A DNA stretch of 64,000 bases from an uncultured Clostridia bacterium (GCA_947053925.1 CAMRUG010000001.1:270127-334126), one strand, 5' to 3'. Shown: positions 26,324-35,388, numbered from the stretch's first letter. Notes: generated by a model from the sequence alone, not told the origin. A program made the numbers and translations.

Positions 26324-26349
26324 AGGACAAGCCTTGGCTTGTCCTTTTT
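26324..26349 (+). terminator. Terminator of tRNA-Arg
   Basis: Perfect 10 bp stem AGGACAAGCC-tt-GGCTTGTCCT followed by TTTT. Confidence 0.9.
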
Positions 26350-26425
26350 GCTACCTAGCCTTAAGGAGCGTCGAATTATATGACGCTCGTTGCACTCGCT
26401 ATTCCGTCGCTTCGCTCCTTGCGTT

Positions 26426-26442
26426 CTCCTTACGGCGCGCCA
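26426..26442 (+). repeat. Second copy of the tRNA-Arg 3' end
   Basis: CTCCTTACGGCGCGCCA repeats the last 17 bases of the tRNA (26301-26317) exactly, 125 bp downstream. This is what an att scar looks like after loss of an integrated element, or a tandem duplication. Confidence 0.7.
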
Positions 26443-26447
26443 GATAA

Positions 26448-26477
26448 GCCTGTTTTACTACAAAAACAGGCATTTTT
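26448..26477 (+). terminator. Second terminator behind the repeated tRNA end
   Basis: GCCTGTTTT pairs with AAAAACAGGC and is followed by ATTTTT. Between it and 26,730 I see no gene, only AT-rich sequence. Confidence 0.75.
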
Positions 26478-26730
26478 CTTGCAATTTTAGAACTGTTTAA
26501 CCATTTTTTTATCACAGAAAAAATGTCAAATACTGGTCTGAAAGAATTCGAAAAAAGTTCGAAATAATTTTACTTTGACAGAAATTTGTTAAAAATAGCG
26601 AATATAACATATGTCCAAGAAAAATGTGAAACAGCGTTTAAGAACGCACACTAAATTTGCCTTTTAACAATTGTTTTTGTTTGGTACTACTACTTATTTA
26701 TGATTGGTTTTATTGATTACCGTAAAACTG

Positions 26731-27420
26731 TTATTTCGTATGCAAACACAATTCTACCAGTTTGCCCGAAAGTTTGGCTTGGCGCAGTATGTCGGCGGTT
26801 ACCTTTTCGCCTTGTTTAAGCATTGTTTCACCGTAAAAATTAGTAATATTTTTATCTGCGGTTTTGCCGAGTAAAAACGTAAAATCACCGTATCTGCGTT
26901 TGTTGGGGTAGGGTCGTGGTAAAGTTTCATTGTTTCTGGCGTTGTGCTTTTCTGTCGGTGTGTTTTCGGGTTTGTCATTTTCAACTTTTTTAGCAATGTT
27001 AGCCGATTGTTTAACTGACGCTTTTTTTGTCTTTTCCTGCGGAAGTTTTATCAATATAATATCGCCGACAGCGCGGATTTTTCCCTTAGAATAGATTTCT
27101 CCGTTGTTTAAAACTATTCTTACTAAATTAAGCGTTTTGCCGATTTCCGCATTACATACCTGTCCGATAAGTTTCCCGTCAAAGTCGTATACGGGTTTAT
27201 CTCGACTTATATAAGGAAGTTTGTCGACTTCGCGCGCGTTGTCTACTGTAATGCCGTCATTAAAAACGGTTGCGCCGTCCACGGCGTATAAACTTTCTTC
27301 GGTTGCAAAAAGACATTTTCCCGTCTGCTTGTCCATTGCAATACCGACAAAATTTCCAAGTGTTTTTTCGGATTGTTTTTCAACAATGTTTTTACCGAGT
27401 AATTGTCTTAATTTAATCAT
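26731..27420 (-). CDS. PRC-barrel domain protein
   Basis: 229 residues from the ATG at 27420 (purine-rich GGGCGGTG upstream); a longer frame to 27471 has no ribosome site. Two PRC-barrel-like units are visible: MIKLRQLLGKNIVEKQSEKTLGNFVGIAMD... and a second beginning DKPVYDFDGKLIGQVCNAEIG. A low-complexity Lys/Asn linker and a C-terminal segment with YGETMLKQGEKVTADILRQAKLSGKLVEL follow. PRC barrels act as small adaptor folds in RNA processing and metabolism. Specific role unknown. Divergent from the SPFH gene. Confidence 0.65.
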   Translation of the reverse strand: MIKLRQLLGKNIVEKQSEKTLGNFVGIAMDKQTGKCLFATEESLYAVDGATVFNDGITVDNAREVDKLPYISRDKPVYDFDGKLIGQVCNAEIGKTLNLVRIVLNNGEIYSKGKIRAVGDIILIKLPQEKTKKASVKQSANIAKKVENDKPENTPTEKHNARNNETLPRPYPNKRRYGDFTFLLGKTADKNITNFYGETMLKQGEKVTADILRQAKLSGKLVELCLHTK

Positions 27421-27553
27421 TGTACACACCGCCCGTATTTTTTGTGATATTTTTCGTCTATTTACTTTCAAATATTTTTGATATATAATATAATATGCTT
27501 AAAGAGATAAGGTTTGAACAAAAATTTACCTTTCTTATAACGGAGGATGACTT

Positions 27554-28603
27554 ATGGGCTTTTTTAAATCGCAAATGTGGAAAGTGCTGGAGTGGAAAGA
27601 CGACAGTTCTAATACGCTTGTTTACCGTTTTCCTATGGACGGTAAAGAAATTATGAGCGGTTCTCAACTGACCGTGCGAGAATCACAAGTAGCTGTTTTT
27701 GTTCACTTGGGTAAAATTGCCGATGTTTTCGGTCCGGGAAAATACAAACTTACAACTAAAAATTTACCTATACTATCCGGTATCGGCAGTGTATTTTATC
27801 AGGGAGAAAGCCGTTTTAAGGCAGATTTGTACTTTGTAAATACCAAGCAGTTTTTAGATAGAAAATGGGGCACAAGTAATCCCGTGGCTATGCGCGATAA
27901 CGAATTCGGCGTTATCCGCTTACGCGCTTACGGCAATTACGCTTTCCGCGTTGTTGACTGCGAAACCTTTATGAAAGAAGTTTTCGGTACCCGCGGCTTA
28001 GTTAAGTTAGAAGATATCGAGGGGCATTTGGCAAATTTGCTCATTTCTCAAATGAGCGACACTATAGCCGAAAGTAAAATTTCCGCTTTGGATATGGCTA
28101 TGAATTATCAAGAATTCGGTGCAATGATTCAAGATAACGCCCGTGATAAATTCCAATCTTTGGGTTTGGCTATTACCTCTTTTACGGTTGTAAATATCAG
28201 TTTTCCCGAAGCGGTCGAAAAGGCGCTTGACGAGCGTTCGAGTCTGGGCATTTTGTCGGGACATTTGGGCGCTTATACGCAAAAGAAAGCGGCAGATGCG
28301 CTTGGCGACGCGGCAAATAACCAAAGCGGCGCAGGCACGGTTATAGGAATGGGTCTGGGCGCATTCGTCAACAGTTCCGTACAATCGGCAATGACAAATA
28401 GCCAACAGCAAGCGACGGTTGCTACTAAAACAAACGACGAAAAATTCTGCCCCGAATGCGGCGCTAAAATAAGGGCAACTGCTAAATTCTGTCCCGAGTG
28501 CGGAGTTAAAATTGTACGCACTCAAAACGTTTGCGCAAATTGCGGAGCAGAGGTATCTGCAAAAGCCAAGTTCTGTCCCGAATGCGGAGAGAAACTCAAT
28601 TGA
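27554..28603 (+). CDS. SPFH-domain protein with C-terminal zinc ribbons (YdjI-like)
   Basis: 349 residues, ribosome site CGGAGGA. Residues 1-230 form an SPFH-type domain of the virion-core/YdjI branch (VLEWKDDSSNTLVYRFPMDGKEIMSGSQL, then VRESQVAVFVHLGKIADVFGPGKY). Two zinc ribbons close the protein (about 296-320, and a tail with CANCGAEVSAKAKFCPECGEKL); Cys pairs spaced CxxC are all intact. SPFH proteins scaffold membrane microdomains; YdjI acts with YdjG and PspA in Bacillus envelope stress. The next gene is a YdjG-like partner. Confidence 0.85.
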   Translation: MGFFKSQMWKVLEWKDDSSNTLVYRFPMDGKEIMSGSQLTVRESQVAVFVHLGKIADVFGPGKYKLTTKNLPILSGIGSVFYQGESRFKADLYFVNTKQFLDRKWGTSNPVAMRDNEFGVIRLRAYGNYAFRVVDCETFMKEVFGTRGLVKLEDIEGHLANLLISQMSDTIAESKISALDMAMNYQEFGAMIQDNARDKFQSLGLAITSFTVVNISFPEAVEKALDERSSLGILSGHLGAYTQKKAADALGDAANNQSGAGTVIGMGLGAFVNSSVQSAMTNSQQQATVATKTNDEKFCPECGAKIRATAKFCPECGVKIVRTQNVCANCGAEVSAKAKFCPECGEKLN

Positions 28604-28609
28604 TAAATT

Positions 28610-29779
28610 ATGAGCGATAACAGAATTCAACAAAAGGCGTTGCAACGTTCTTGTCCCAATTGCGGCGCGGCTTTGCGTTATAATCCGCAAAGCGGCAAAT
28701 TGCGCTGTGAACACTGCAAAAGCGAAATCGATTTTGAAAAGAGCACTGACGTAGAGGAACGCGATTTTTCAGAGTTGTTTGATGGCATCAAATGGGATGA
28801 GAGTAAAGTAGGGTATTATAGGTGTAAAAATTGCGGCGCAAGCGCGGTATTGCCGCGTACGACTCTTGCAACAACCTGTCCTTACTGTTCGTCTCCCATT
28901 GTACTTGACGAAAGAGAAATCGGGCTTATCCGTCCCGATTCGGTAGTGCCGTTCGAGATAACCGAAGAACAGGCAGAATATCAACTGCGACTTTGGAAAA
29001 AACGTAAAATTTACGCTCCAAATCCGTTCCGCAAGAATAAAAAAGAAAATCACACAATAAAGGGTGTCTACGCGCCTGTTTGGACGTTCGATTTCGATAC
29101 TACAAGTTATTACAGCGGACGACTGGGAAAAACTTGCACGCGTACTGTCCGCCGCAACGGTAAAACGTATACCGAAAGTTATGTAAAATGGTTTAACGTT
29201 GACGGCATTTTCGATAAGGTATTTGACGATATATATGTAAGCGGTAGCGACCATTTTCCTACTTCGCGGTTCGAATCTTTGGGGCTAAAACGTCAGTCAA
29301 AGTATGTTGTGTACGGAGACGAATATCTTCAAGGTTATATGGCGGATAACTATTCCGTTGAGCCGGAAGAAGCATACAGGCAGGCAATGGACAAAGCCCG
29401 TAGCGATATATACCGCTCGATAATGGCAATGTACAATGCCGACCATGACGGCGGACTGGATATTGATACAAAACTTTTGTCAAGGTCTTTTAAGTACATA
29501 CTGCTTCCTGTTTATGTTGCGACAAGTAAATATAAAAACAAAGTTTTCAATCAGTATATTTCTGGCACGTTTGCCGACGAAGCGCAAACCAAAGCCAAAG
29601 TATGCGGTAAAGCACCCGTTTCGCCTTGGAAAGTGCTTATTACTGTTTTGGTTGGTCTGGGAGTGGTCGCAGGCATAATTGCGGCAGTGATACTTACGTC
29701 CGACAACTGGTCGTTTGACTTCGGCGATTGGGATTTTAAATTTAAAAATATATTGCAATTATTGCCCGTAAGCAGATAG
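28610..29779 (+). CDS. Zinc-ribbon membrane protein (YdjG-like)
   Basis: 389 residues, seven bases behind the SPFH gene. It starts with a TFIIB-like zinc ribbon (CPNCGAALRYNP, then CEHCKSEI at about 33-39) and a second ribbon (CKNCGASAVLP...CPYCSSPIV). A middle domain (VKGVYAPVWTFDFDTTSYYSGRLG) and a C-terminal membrane helix (about 340-362) follow. This is the arrangement of Bacillus YdjG, which anchors the YdjGHI envelope-stress complex. Weak ribosome site suggests coupling to the upstream gene. Confidence 0.8.
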   Translation: MSDNRIQQKALQRSCPNCGAALRYNPQSGKLRCEHCKSEIDFEKSTDVEERDFSELFDGIKWDESKVGYYRCKNCGASAVLPRTTLATTCPYCSSPIVLDEREIGLIRPDSVVPFEITEEQAEYQLRLWKKRKIYAPNPFRKNKKENHTIKGVYAPVWTFDFDTTSYYSGRLGKTCTRTVRRNGKTYTESYVKWFNVDGIFDKVFDDIYVSGSDHFPTSRFESLGLKRQSKYVVYGDEYLQGYMADNYSVEPEEAYRQAMDKARSDIYRSIMAMYNADHDGGLDIDTKLLSRSFKYILLPVYVATSKYKNKVFNQYISGTFADEAQTKAKVCGKAPVSPWKVLITVLVGLGVVAGIIAAVILTSDNWSFDFGDWDFKFKNILQLLPVSR

Positions 29780-29876
29780 TAAATCGTACAATGTATTAAA
29801 AAACGTTTATCTGCTTGCAAAAAAGCGCATTATATAATAAAATAAGTTTAGACTTAATTAAAGGAGATTTACCGTA

Positions 29877-30059
29877 ATGATAACAAAGGATATGAGAATT
29901 GTCGACGTCTTGCAAGTTAAACCCGAAGCGGCTCAAGTTTTCGGCAGATACGGAATGGGTTGTATACATTGTCTTATGGCTCATCAGGAAACCGTTGAAG
30001 AAGCGGCAGCCGTACACGGCGTAGACGTAGACGAAATGCTCGCTCAGCTTAACGCATAG
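29877..30059 (+). CDS. DUF1858 (redox-disulfide-type) small protein
   Basis: 60 residues with AAAGGAG upstream. MRIVDVLQVKPEAAQVFGRYGMGCIHC is the DUF1858 pattern; the GCIHC cysteines are the paired thiols seen in the family linked to hybrid-cluster proteins. A stand-alone domain of this length is usual. Probably a small redox or metal-handling protein. Confidence 0.85.
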   Translation: MITKDMRIVDVLQVKPEAAQVFGRYGMGCIHCLMAHQETVEEAAAVHGVDVDEMLAQLNA

Positions 30060-30068
30060 TTTAGATAA

Positions 30069-30102
30069 AAAATCTCGGAAAATTTTCTTCCGAGATTTTT
30101 TA
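30069..30102 (+). terminator. Terminator of the DUF1858 gene
   Basis: AAATCTCGGAA pairs with TTCCGAGATTT around the loop AATTTTC, followed by T6. Confidence 0.85.
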
Positions 30103-30120
30103 TTATCGTCGACATTTGAG

Positions 30121-30165
30121 CAAAAATTGTCAAGCCGCCGCTAAGCAAAGACAAATTTTTTACTT
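30121..30165. repeat. Dispersed palindromic intergenic repeat, copy A
   Basis: GCAAAAATTGTCAAGCCGCCG...AAGACAAATTTTTT, related to copies at 35,571 and 41,639. The ends TTTGTC/GACAAA form the conserved stem. Between here and the next gene at 30448 there is only AT-rich DNA. Confidence 0.7.
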
Positions 30166-30447
30166 TGCCTTAAATATTTAGTTGTCGCTTTTAAAATGTT
30201 TGACTGAAAAATTCAGGTTTTGCAATAAAGCGTATTAACCGCTAACGGTATAAATAAAACGTAAAATATTTAATAAATTTGACGGAAAATTTTAGTAACT
30301 AAAAATAAAAGGTGTATTGACTTTGCATTTAAACAATGCTACAATAAATATAATAAAATGCAAAATTTACGTTAGTAAAACACGCTAAAAGCAGTCAAAC
30401 AACACGCAAATTTGTATCTAAAAATTTAATTATCGGAGATAACGCTA

Positions 30448-30918
30448 ATGGAAAACTGTTTTAAAAGAGCCTGCGAAGTTATGCAGGAAAATTTCGGTCA
30501 TATTGTAGAAATGAGTTTGGCGTCCTGTCAAAATAACAGGGTTACGGTGCGCGAAGTACACGCTTACTACAATAACGGCAAAATGTATGTGCTGGGCAAG
30601 GCTTCAAACTCGCTTATGCACGATATTGCAGTATGTCCCCGTGTAGGCATGTGCCACGCATCTAACAACATTTACGGCACTGCAAAATCGTTGGGACATC
30701 CCTTGGATGCTTCAAACGCCGACTTGCGCAAAATGCTCAAACGGCAGTTTTCTATGAATTACAGCGATTATGTCGAAGAGCGCGATCCCGAAATGCGTAT
30801 AATTGAAATTACCGTTACCGAAGCGGAGACGTTTACGCGTTATCACCGTTACGAGATAGACTTTGTAAACCAGACGGCAACAAGAGACCATACTCAACCG
30901 GTATATATTTACAGATAA
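30448..30918 (+). CDS. Pyridoxamine 5'-phosphate oxidase-like flavin-binding protein
   Basis: 156 residues. Sequence pattern of the PNPOx-like split beta-barrel: NNRVTVREVHAYYNNGKMYVLGKASNSLMHDIAVCPRVGMCHASNNIYGTAKSLGHP, where the strand after NGKMYV and the G-A-K-S stretch form the flavin/F420 pocket. These small proteins bind FMN or haem and often act as nitroreductase-like or sequestering proteins. Substrate unknown. Own transcript, closed by a terminator. Confidence 0.75.
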   Translation: MENCFKRACEVMQENFGHIVEMSLASCQNNRVTVREVHAYYNNGKMYVLGKASNSLMHDIAVCPRVGMCHASNNIYGTAKSLGHPLDASNADLRKMLKRQFSMNYSDYVEERDPEMRIIEITVTEAETFTRYHRYEIDFVNQTATRDHTQPVYIYR

Positions 30919-30934
30919 TTTTTGATTTTAAAAA

Positions 30935-30977
30935 AACGCCTTGACTATGGGTACGCTTACCAATCAAGACGTTTTTT
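30935..30977 (+). terminator. Terminator after the PNPOx-like gene
   Basis: AACGCCTTGA (30935-30944) pairs with TCAAGACGTT (30964-30973) with one mismatch, followed by TTTTC. The A-run on the left could also make it work for the minus strand. Confidence 0.75.
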
Positions 30978-31059
30978 CTTTTATTCAATTTAATAATGCG
31001 ATAAATATTGCTGTAAATTTTTGCAGAGTTCTCGTTTTGTTATGTTAATCTACTCAAAT

Positions 31060-31545
31060 TTAGGACATTGCCGCTACAATGGCGTAACCTATTCCGCAGC
31101 AAATTCCGAAAGTTGCAATCAATACGGCTAAAGAAATCAAAATTTTGAGATATATTTTGTTGATTCTTTTGATAACAAAACAATTTAAAACGCACATCAA
31201 ACCGCTTACCAGTCCGCCGATTGCTCCGCCTACTACCGGAACAATCTTGCATAATGCTACCGAGTTACCCCAAATCATAATAAGTATAAAGGGCAGTACG
31301 GATAACACGATTTCGTACCATTTAATGGGAGGCGTTACTCTCACGCTTTCGCTTCCCACGTTGAGCGTTGCGCCTTGAAAAAAGTTTCCTTTTAATTCTA
31401 CGGTTTCTCCGTCCGGGGTTTTGAAAGTATTTTTAGAAATTTTTTCTAATTGCGAACCGTTTACCGATACAGTCTTTTTTCCTGTCCAAAAACTTTCTTC
31501 GTAAACAATTTCACCCAGTTTCTCGTTTTGAACGACTTGTTTCAT
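31060..31545 (-). CDS. Membrane protein with N-terminal soluble domain, unknown
   Basis: 161 residues from the ATG at 31545 (ATAAGGAGA upstream). The longer frame to 31641 runs through the promoter and is rejected. Residues 1-75 are a beta-rich cytosolic part (GEIVYEESFWTGKKTVSVNG); three membrane helices follow (about 76-96, 99-120, 130-155) with a glycine-rich VVGGAIGGLVSGLMC. No family recognised. Confidence 0.65.
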   Translation of the reverse strand: MKQVVQNEKLGEIVYEESFWTGKKTVSVNGSQLEKISKNTFKTPDGETVELKGNFFQGATLNVGSESVRVTPPIKWYEIVLSVLPFILIMIWGNSVALCKIVPVVGGAIGGLVSGLMCVLNCFVIKRINKIYLKILISLAVLIATFGICCGIGYAIVAAMS

Positions 31546-31593
31546 ATTTATTCTCCTTATATGTATTCTTAAACAATACCCCGATATAACACT

Positions 31594-31641
31594 GGGGGGG
31601 GGTATCATAGGCATTATATAACTGCTTATAAGTGCTGTCAA
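31594..31641 (-). promoter_or_regulatory. Perfect sigma-A promoter with a C9 tract at the start of the transcript
   Basis: On the minus strand TTGACA (31636-31641), 17 bases, TATAAT (31613-31618), both exact consensus. Just downstream, near where transcription starts, lies a run of nine Cs (31594-31602 read as Gs on the plus strand). Such runs are prone to slippage in replication and in transcript initiation. Confidence 0.8.
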
Positions 31642-31730
31642 GTATTTGGATTATTTTTTATATTGTGCAAAAAAAAACTTAGGTTTAAAAAAAATATGTC
31701 GTATATTTTATCGAATATAAAAACGGACAT

Positions 31731-31761
31731 AAAAAAGACCGACAATTAAAAATCGTCAGTC
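31731..31761 (-). terminator. Terminator of the cysteine-hydrolase gene
   Basis: Read on the minus strand, GACTGACGAT pairs with ATTGTCGGTC (two G-T pairs) and is followed by T6. It lies 17 bases behind the stop. Confidence 0.8.
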
Positions 31762-31777
31762 CTGAACTTTAATAAAA

Positions 31778-32326
31778 TTATTTAACATTCCATTTTGCAA
31801 GTAAACTGTCAACGTCGGTGATTTCTGCACCGTATGTGTTTACAAGATACTTAATGCCGTAATCGTAATCTTCCTGAGTGAAGCAATCGGTAGCGTCCTT
31901 TGCTACAACAATATTGTATCCCAAACAATATGCGTCTGCTGTGGTGTGTCTTACGCACATATGCGTGTGCAGTCCCGTCATTACAACGGTATCTATACCC
32001 AATTCGTTAAGCAGTAAATCAAGGTCGGTATGGAAAAATCCGCTGTAACGGCGTTTGGGAACAACATAATCCTTGTCGCACAAATTTAGTTCGGGGATAA
32101 CTTCCGCTCCCTTTGTGCCGGCAATGGCGTGATCTCCCCACAATTTCAGTTCGTGGTCTACGCCTTTAACGTGTGCGTCATTGCAAAAAATAACTGGGAC
32201 GCCTGCTTTTCTTGCGCCGTCTAACAGTTTGGCGGTTTGCGGAACAATGGCTAATCCTCTGTCGCATTTCAATGCGCCCGTTACAAAATCGTTTAACATA
32301 TCTACTACAAGTATAGCTGTTTTCAT
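31778..32326 (-). CDS. Isochorismatase-family cysteine hydrolase (nicotinamidase-like)
   Basis: 182 residues. The catalytic triad of the family is present: Asp9 (LVVDMLNDF), Lys91 (VVPKRRYSGF) and Cys124 (THMCVRHT), with a metal-binding type loop CNDAH at 48-52. The length fits nicotinamidase-like enzymes that hydrolyse amide bonds, for example nicotinamide to nicotinate. Substrate cannot be fixed from sequence. AAAGGAGAA precedes the start. Confidence 0.85.
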   Translation of the reverse strand: MKTAILVVDMLNDFVTGALKCDRGLAIVPQTAKLLDGARKAGVPVIFCNDAHVKGVDHELKLWGDHAIAGTKGAEVIPELNLCDKDYVVPKRRYSGFFHTDLDLLLNELGIDTVVMTGLHTHMCVRHTTADAYCLGYNIVVAKDATDCFTQEDYDYGIKYLVNTYGAEITDVDSLLAKWNVK

Positions 32327-32962
32327 ATTTTCTCCTTTACCTTGTTACGGCAAATAAAATTGTTGTTTTCTTCTTAAAATTATACTACCGGTAAGATTAA
32401 AAATCAACATTATATTATCGATTTTTTAATTAACTGTATTTAAAAATTTTATTCTGTTATTAAGTTTTTTAAGATTATGGGCAGTATCGAAACCTAATCC
32501 GAATAATATTCTGCTTTCGACTTGCGTTTATTTTTAACACTATAAATTTAAGCATTTAATGTTTTATACAAAGTCTTGTGATTTAATTTTAACTGACGGA
32601 AATGCTGACTTGCAGGCCACGTTGCTTAATTGATATTTCACACATAAAAAACGGACATAAACTTCTAAAAGTCCGTCAAGTAGTTTATAATCGTTGAATT
32701 CTATTTAGTGCCGTTTAACTTAATTAAATGCTGCGGTGCATTTTGTTGTAAACGCACAAAATTTACAAAATGACAACTTTAATACAAATAAAACGTCATT
32801 GAGTAGGGGCAGTTAAACGTATTTATGCTGGTTGTATATATTATTAAATAAATCAAAATATTAAACAGTCATATATCAACACAATATTTCATAAACTTGC
32901 ATTTGATTATATTTTATGTTATACTTTAATGTAAATATCGGCAAGAACGGTCAAAAGGAGTA
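32327..32962. other. Gene-free stretch with an orphan minus-strand terminator
   Basis: AT-rich and without a credible frame. At about 32,649-32,679 a minus-strand hairpin GACGGAC/GTCCGT followed by six Ts would end a transcript coming from the right, but no minus-strand gene exists there; it may be a relic of a lost gene. Confidence 0.5.
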
Positions 32963-32965
32963 ATG

Positions 32966-34504
32966 ATGGGCAAGACGCTGTTGTTAAAACTGAAAGAGTC
33001 GCTTATTTCGGTGTTACCCGTTGCGGTAATAGTACTTGTGCTGTCTTTTATTCCTATGGGCGAACAGCCGTTCACTTGGCAGGAACAGGTTACATTTGCC
33101 GTTTGCGCAGTACTGCTTATATTCGGTATAGGTTTGTTTAATTTGGGCGCGGATATTGCAATGTCTCCTATGGGAGAACATATCGGTTCGGGTCTTACTA
33201 AATCCAAAAAAGTGGGCGTGCTTATATCGGTATGTTTTGTTATGGGCGTTTTGATAACCGTTGCCGAGCCCGATTTGTCCGTTTTAGCGGAACAGGTCAG
33301 CGCCGTTATGAACGGCACGGTTTTAATTGTTACGGTAGGCGCGGGAGTAGGTCTGTTTTTAATGCTTGCCGTACTCAAAATAGTTTTCCGCAAAAACTTA
33401 TCGTCGATTTTAATGTTCTTTTATATGACGCTGTTTGCGTTATGCGCTGTTCTTATCGAAAACGGTAAAATAGATTTTCTTTCAATTGCATTCGACTCGG
33501 GCGGAGTAACCACAGGTCCTATTACTGTTCCGTTTATTATGGCGTTGGGCGTAGGTATCGCAACAACTATCGGCGGCAGAAATGCCAGCGAAAACAGTTT
33601 CGGTCTTATAGCGATGTGTTCTATAGGTCCTATTCTCGCCGTATTGATACTGGCATTGACGGCAAAGGGCGCGCCCGAATACATTCTCGATTCCGAACTT
33701 TATTCGGTCTCGTATGCGCTTGCAGGCGTATGGAATACATTGCTCGAACACTTTTTAGACGTTTTAAAAGCGTTGGCGTTAATAGTCGCGTTTTTCCTTG
33801 TACTGCAGTTTACAGTGCTGAAATTACCTAAGAAAAAACTTTTGCAAATAGGTATAGGTCTTGCCTTTACTCTTGTGGGGCTTGTGGTATTTCTTGTCGC
33901 CGCGTCGGTAGGCTTTATGCCGATAGGATTTAAACTCGGAAGTCAAATTGCCGCGTTTAACAAACCGATGCTAGCCGTATTCGGCTTTGTGTTGGGGCTG
34001 GTAGTAGTACTTGCCGAACCTGCTGTGCACGTACTAAACAAGCAAGTAGAAGAAATAACCGACGGCGGAGTAAAAAAGATAGAAATGCTGATTGCATTGT
34101 CTGTCGCCGTAGGCATTTCTATTTGTCTATCGATAATCCGTATGATTTACAAATTTTCCATATTGTATTACCTTATTCCGGGTTATCTCATTTCGCTGGG
34201 ATTGTCTTTCTTTGTTCCTAAAATTTACACGGCAATAGCGTTCGACTCCGGCGGAGTCGCAAGCGGACCGCTTACTTCGAGTTTTATCCTGCCTTTTGCA
34301 ATTGGTGCTTGCGCGGCTTTAAACGGAGATTCCAGCCGAATTTTAACCGATGCGTTCGGTGTTGTCGCAATGGTTGCTATGACGCCTTTGATTACCATTC
34401 AAATACTCGGTTTCAAAGCGGTTACGTCTGCTAAAGTCCGCAATAAGATTGTAATGAAACGTATTTTGGAAGCAGACGACGAGCAAATTATTTACTTTAA
34501 ATAG
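32966..34504 (+). CDS. DUF1538 membrane transporter-like protein (duplicated domain)
   Basis: 512 residues from the ATG at 32966; an ATG three bases earlier is too close to AAGGAG. About twelve membrane helices in two halves. Each half carries the DUF1538 signature FDSGGV(T/A)(T/S)GP (near residues 178 and 430), showing internal duplication. The family is thought to transport a small solute or ion; the two following PII-like genes suggest control by nitrogen or energy status. Substrate unknown. Confidence 0.85.
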   Translation: MGKTLLLKLKESLISVLPVAVIVLVLSFIPMGEQPFTWQEQVTFAVCAVLLIFGIGLFNLGADIAMSPMGEHIGSGLTKSKKVGVLISVCFVMGVLITVAEPDLSVLAEQVSAVMNGTVLIVTVGAGVGLFLMLAVLKIVFRKNLSSILMFFYMTLFALCAVLIENGKIDFLSIAFDSGGVTTGPITVPFIMALGVGIATTIGGRNASENSFGLIAMCSIGPILAVLILALTAKGAPEYILDSELYSVSYALAGVWNTLLEHFLDVLKALALIVAFFLVLQFTVLKLPKKKLLQIGIGLAFTLVGLVVFLVAASVGFMPIGFKLGSQIAAFNKPMLAVFGFVLGLVVVLAEPAVHVLNKQVEEITDGGVKKIEMLIALSVAVGISICLSIIRMIYKFSILYYLIPGYLISLGLSFFVPKIYTAIAFDSGGVASGPLTSSFILPFAIGACAALNGDSSRILTDAFGVVAMVAMTPLITIQILGFKAVTSAKVRNKIVMKRILEADDEQIIYFK

Positions 34505-34515
34505 GGAGCAATTAT

Positions 34516-34953
34516 ATGGCGCAAAAAAGAATTGCCGAAAAAACAGACGCGGTTAAATCCAAATTGAAAAAAAAGTCTGCCGTACAAAGTAAAAATACGG
34601 TTCAAAGCAACCGTTTGAAATTGCTTGTTACTATTGTCGGCAGACAAAAGGCAGAGTATTTTATTGACCTGATTCAGTCGTTTGAAGTCAATATGCAATG
34701 CGTTATGGTTGCGCAAGGCACGGCAAACGAAAGTATGCTCGGGCTTTTGGGGCTAAGCAGCGAAAAGGTTGTAATACTCAGCGTAATACAGGAAAGTAAA
34801 ATACCCGATGCGTTAAAAATTTTAGACGCTAAATTTAAAAGCATAAAGGGCGGTAAGGGCGTTGCGTGCACAATACCGCTGACAAGCGTGATAGGAACTT
34901 TAATTTACGGATTTTTAAGCAATAACCGCGAAACCGTCAAGGAGAAGAAATAA
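34516..34953 (+). CDS. PII-like signalling protein 1
   Basis: 145 residues with a 35-residue basic N-terminal extension before the ferredoxin-like core (LKLLVTIVGRQKAEYFIDLIQSFEVNMQCVMVAQGTAN). The hairpin region before IPLTSVIGT is where PII proteins have their T- and B-loops, here short and glycine-rich (SIKGGKGVACT). It lies 11 bp after the DUF1538 gene and overlaps the next gene by one base (TAATG). Probably binds a nucleotide or metabolite and gates the transporter. Confidence 0.75.
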   Translation: MAQKRIAEKTDAVKSKLKKKSAVQSKNTVQSNRLKLLVTIVGRQKAEYFIDLIQSFEVNMQCVMVAQGTANESMLGLLGLSSEKVVILSVIQESKIPDALKILDAKFKSIKGGKGVACTIPLTSVIGTLIYGFLSNNRETVKEKK

Positions 34954-35381
34954 TGAACAGCAATAAGTACGAAATGATTTTGTGTATAGTAAATGCCGGC
35001 TTTTCCGAAACGGTAATGGAAGCGGCAAAAGACGTCGGCGCTCGCGGCGGTACGGTTATTCACGCCCGCGGAACGGCAAATAAGGAAGCCGAACAGTTCT
35101 TCCATATTACTATTCAACCCGACAAGGAAATGGTTTTGATTCTTGTTCCCGAAGAAATTAAGGACGACGTTCTTCACGCAATTTACAAATCCGCAGGGCT
35201 AAAAACAGACGGACAGGGTATAGCGTTTTCTTTGGCTGTCGATGACGTCGTGGGAATTTCCGGCGATACGGCAAAAGAAAAGACAGTTGACAAAAAGTCA
35301 GATCAGACCGAAGTTCAAGAGGATACCGAGAAAAATACAAATATTGAAGACGGCAAACAGGATAAAAAGATAAATAGTTAA
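34953..35381 (+). CDS. PII-like signalling protein 2
   Basis: 142 residues. The core (MILCIVNAGFSETVMEAAKDVGARGGTVIHARGTAN) is a GlnB/PII fold with the typical GARGGT(V/I)xxARG stretch, followed by an acidic, disordered tail (DQTEVQEDTEKNTNIED). A different type from the preceding gene, so the pair may form a heteromer. Third gene of the DUF1538 operon, closed by a terminator. Confidence 0.8.
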   Translation: MNSNKYEMILCIVNAGFSETVMEAAKDVGARGGTVIHARGTANKEAEQFFHITIQPDKEMVLILVPEEIKDDVLHAIYKSAGLKTDGQGIAFSLAVDDVVGISGDTAKEKTVDKKSDQTEVQEDTEKNTNIEDGKQDKKINS

Positions 35382-35388
35382 ATTGACA

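Noticed and set aside
26324..26442. Second tRNA in the repeat behind tRNA-Arg
   Set aside because: Only the 3' end recurs; no D- or anticodon arm can be folded.
28007..28714. 235-residue ORF opposite the SPFH gene
   Set aside because: Antisense shadow of a clear gene with zinc ribbons.
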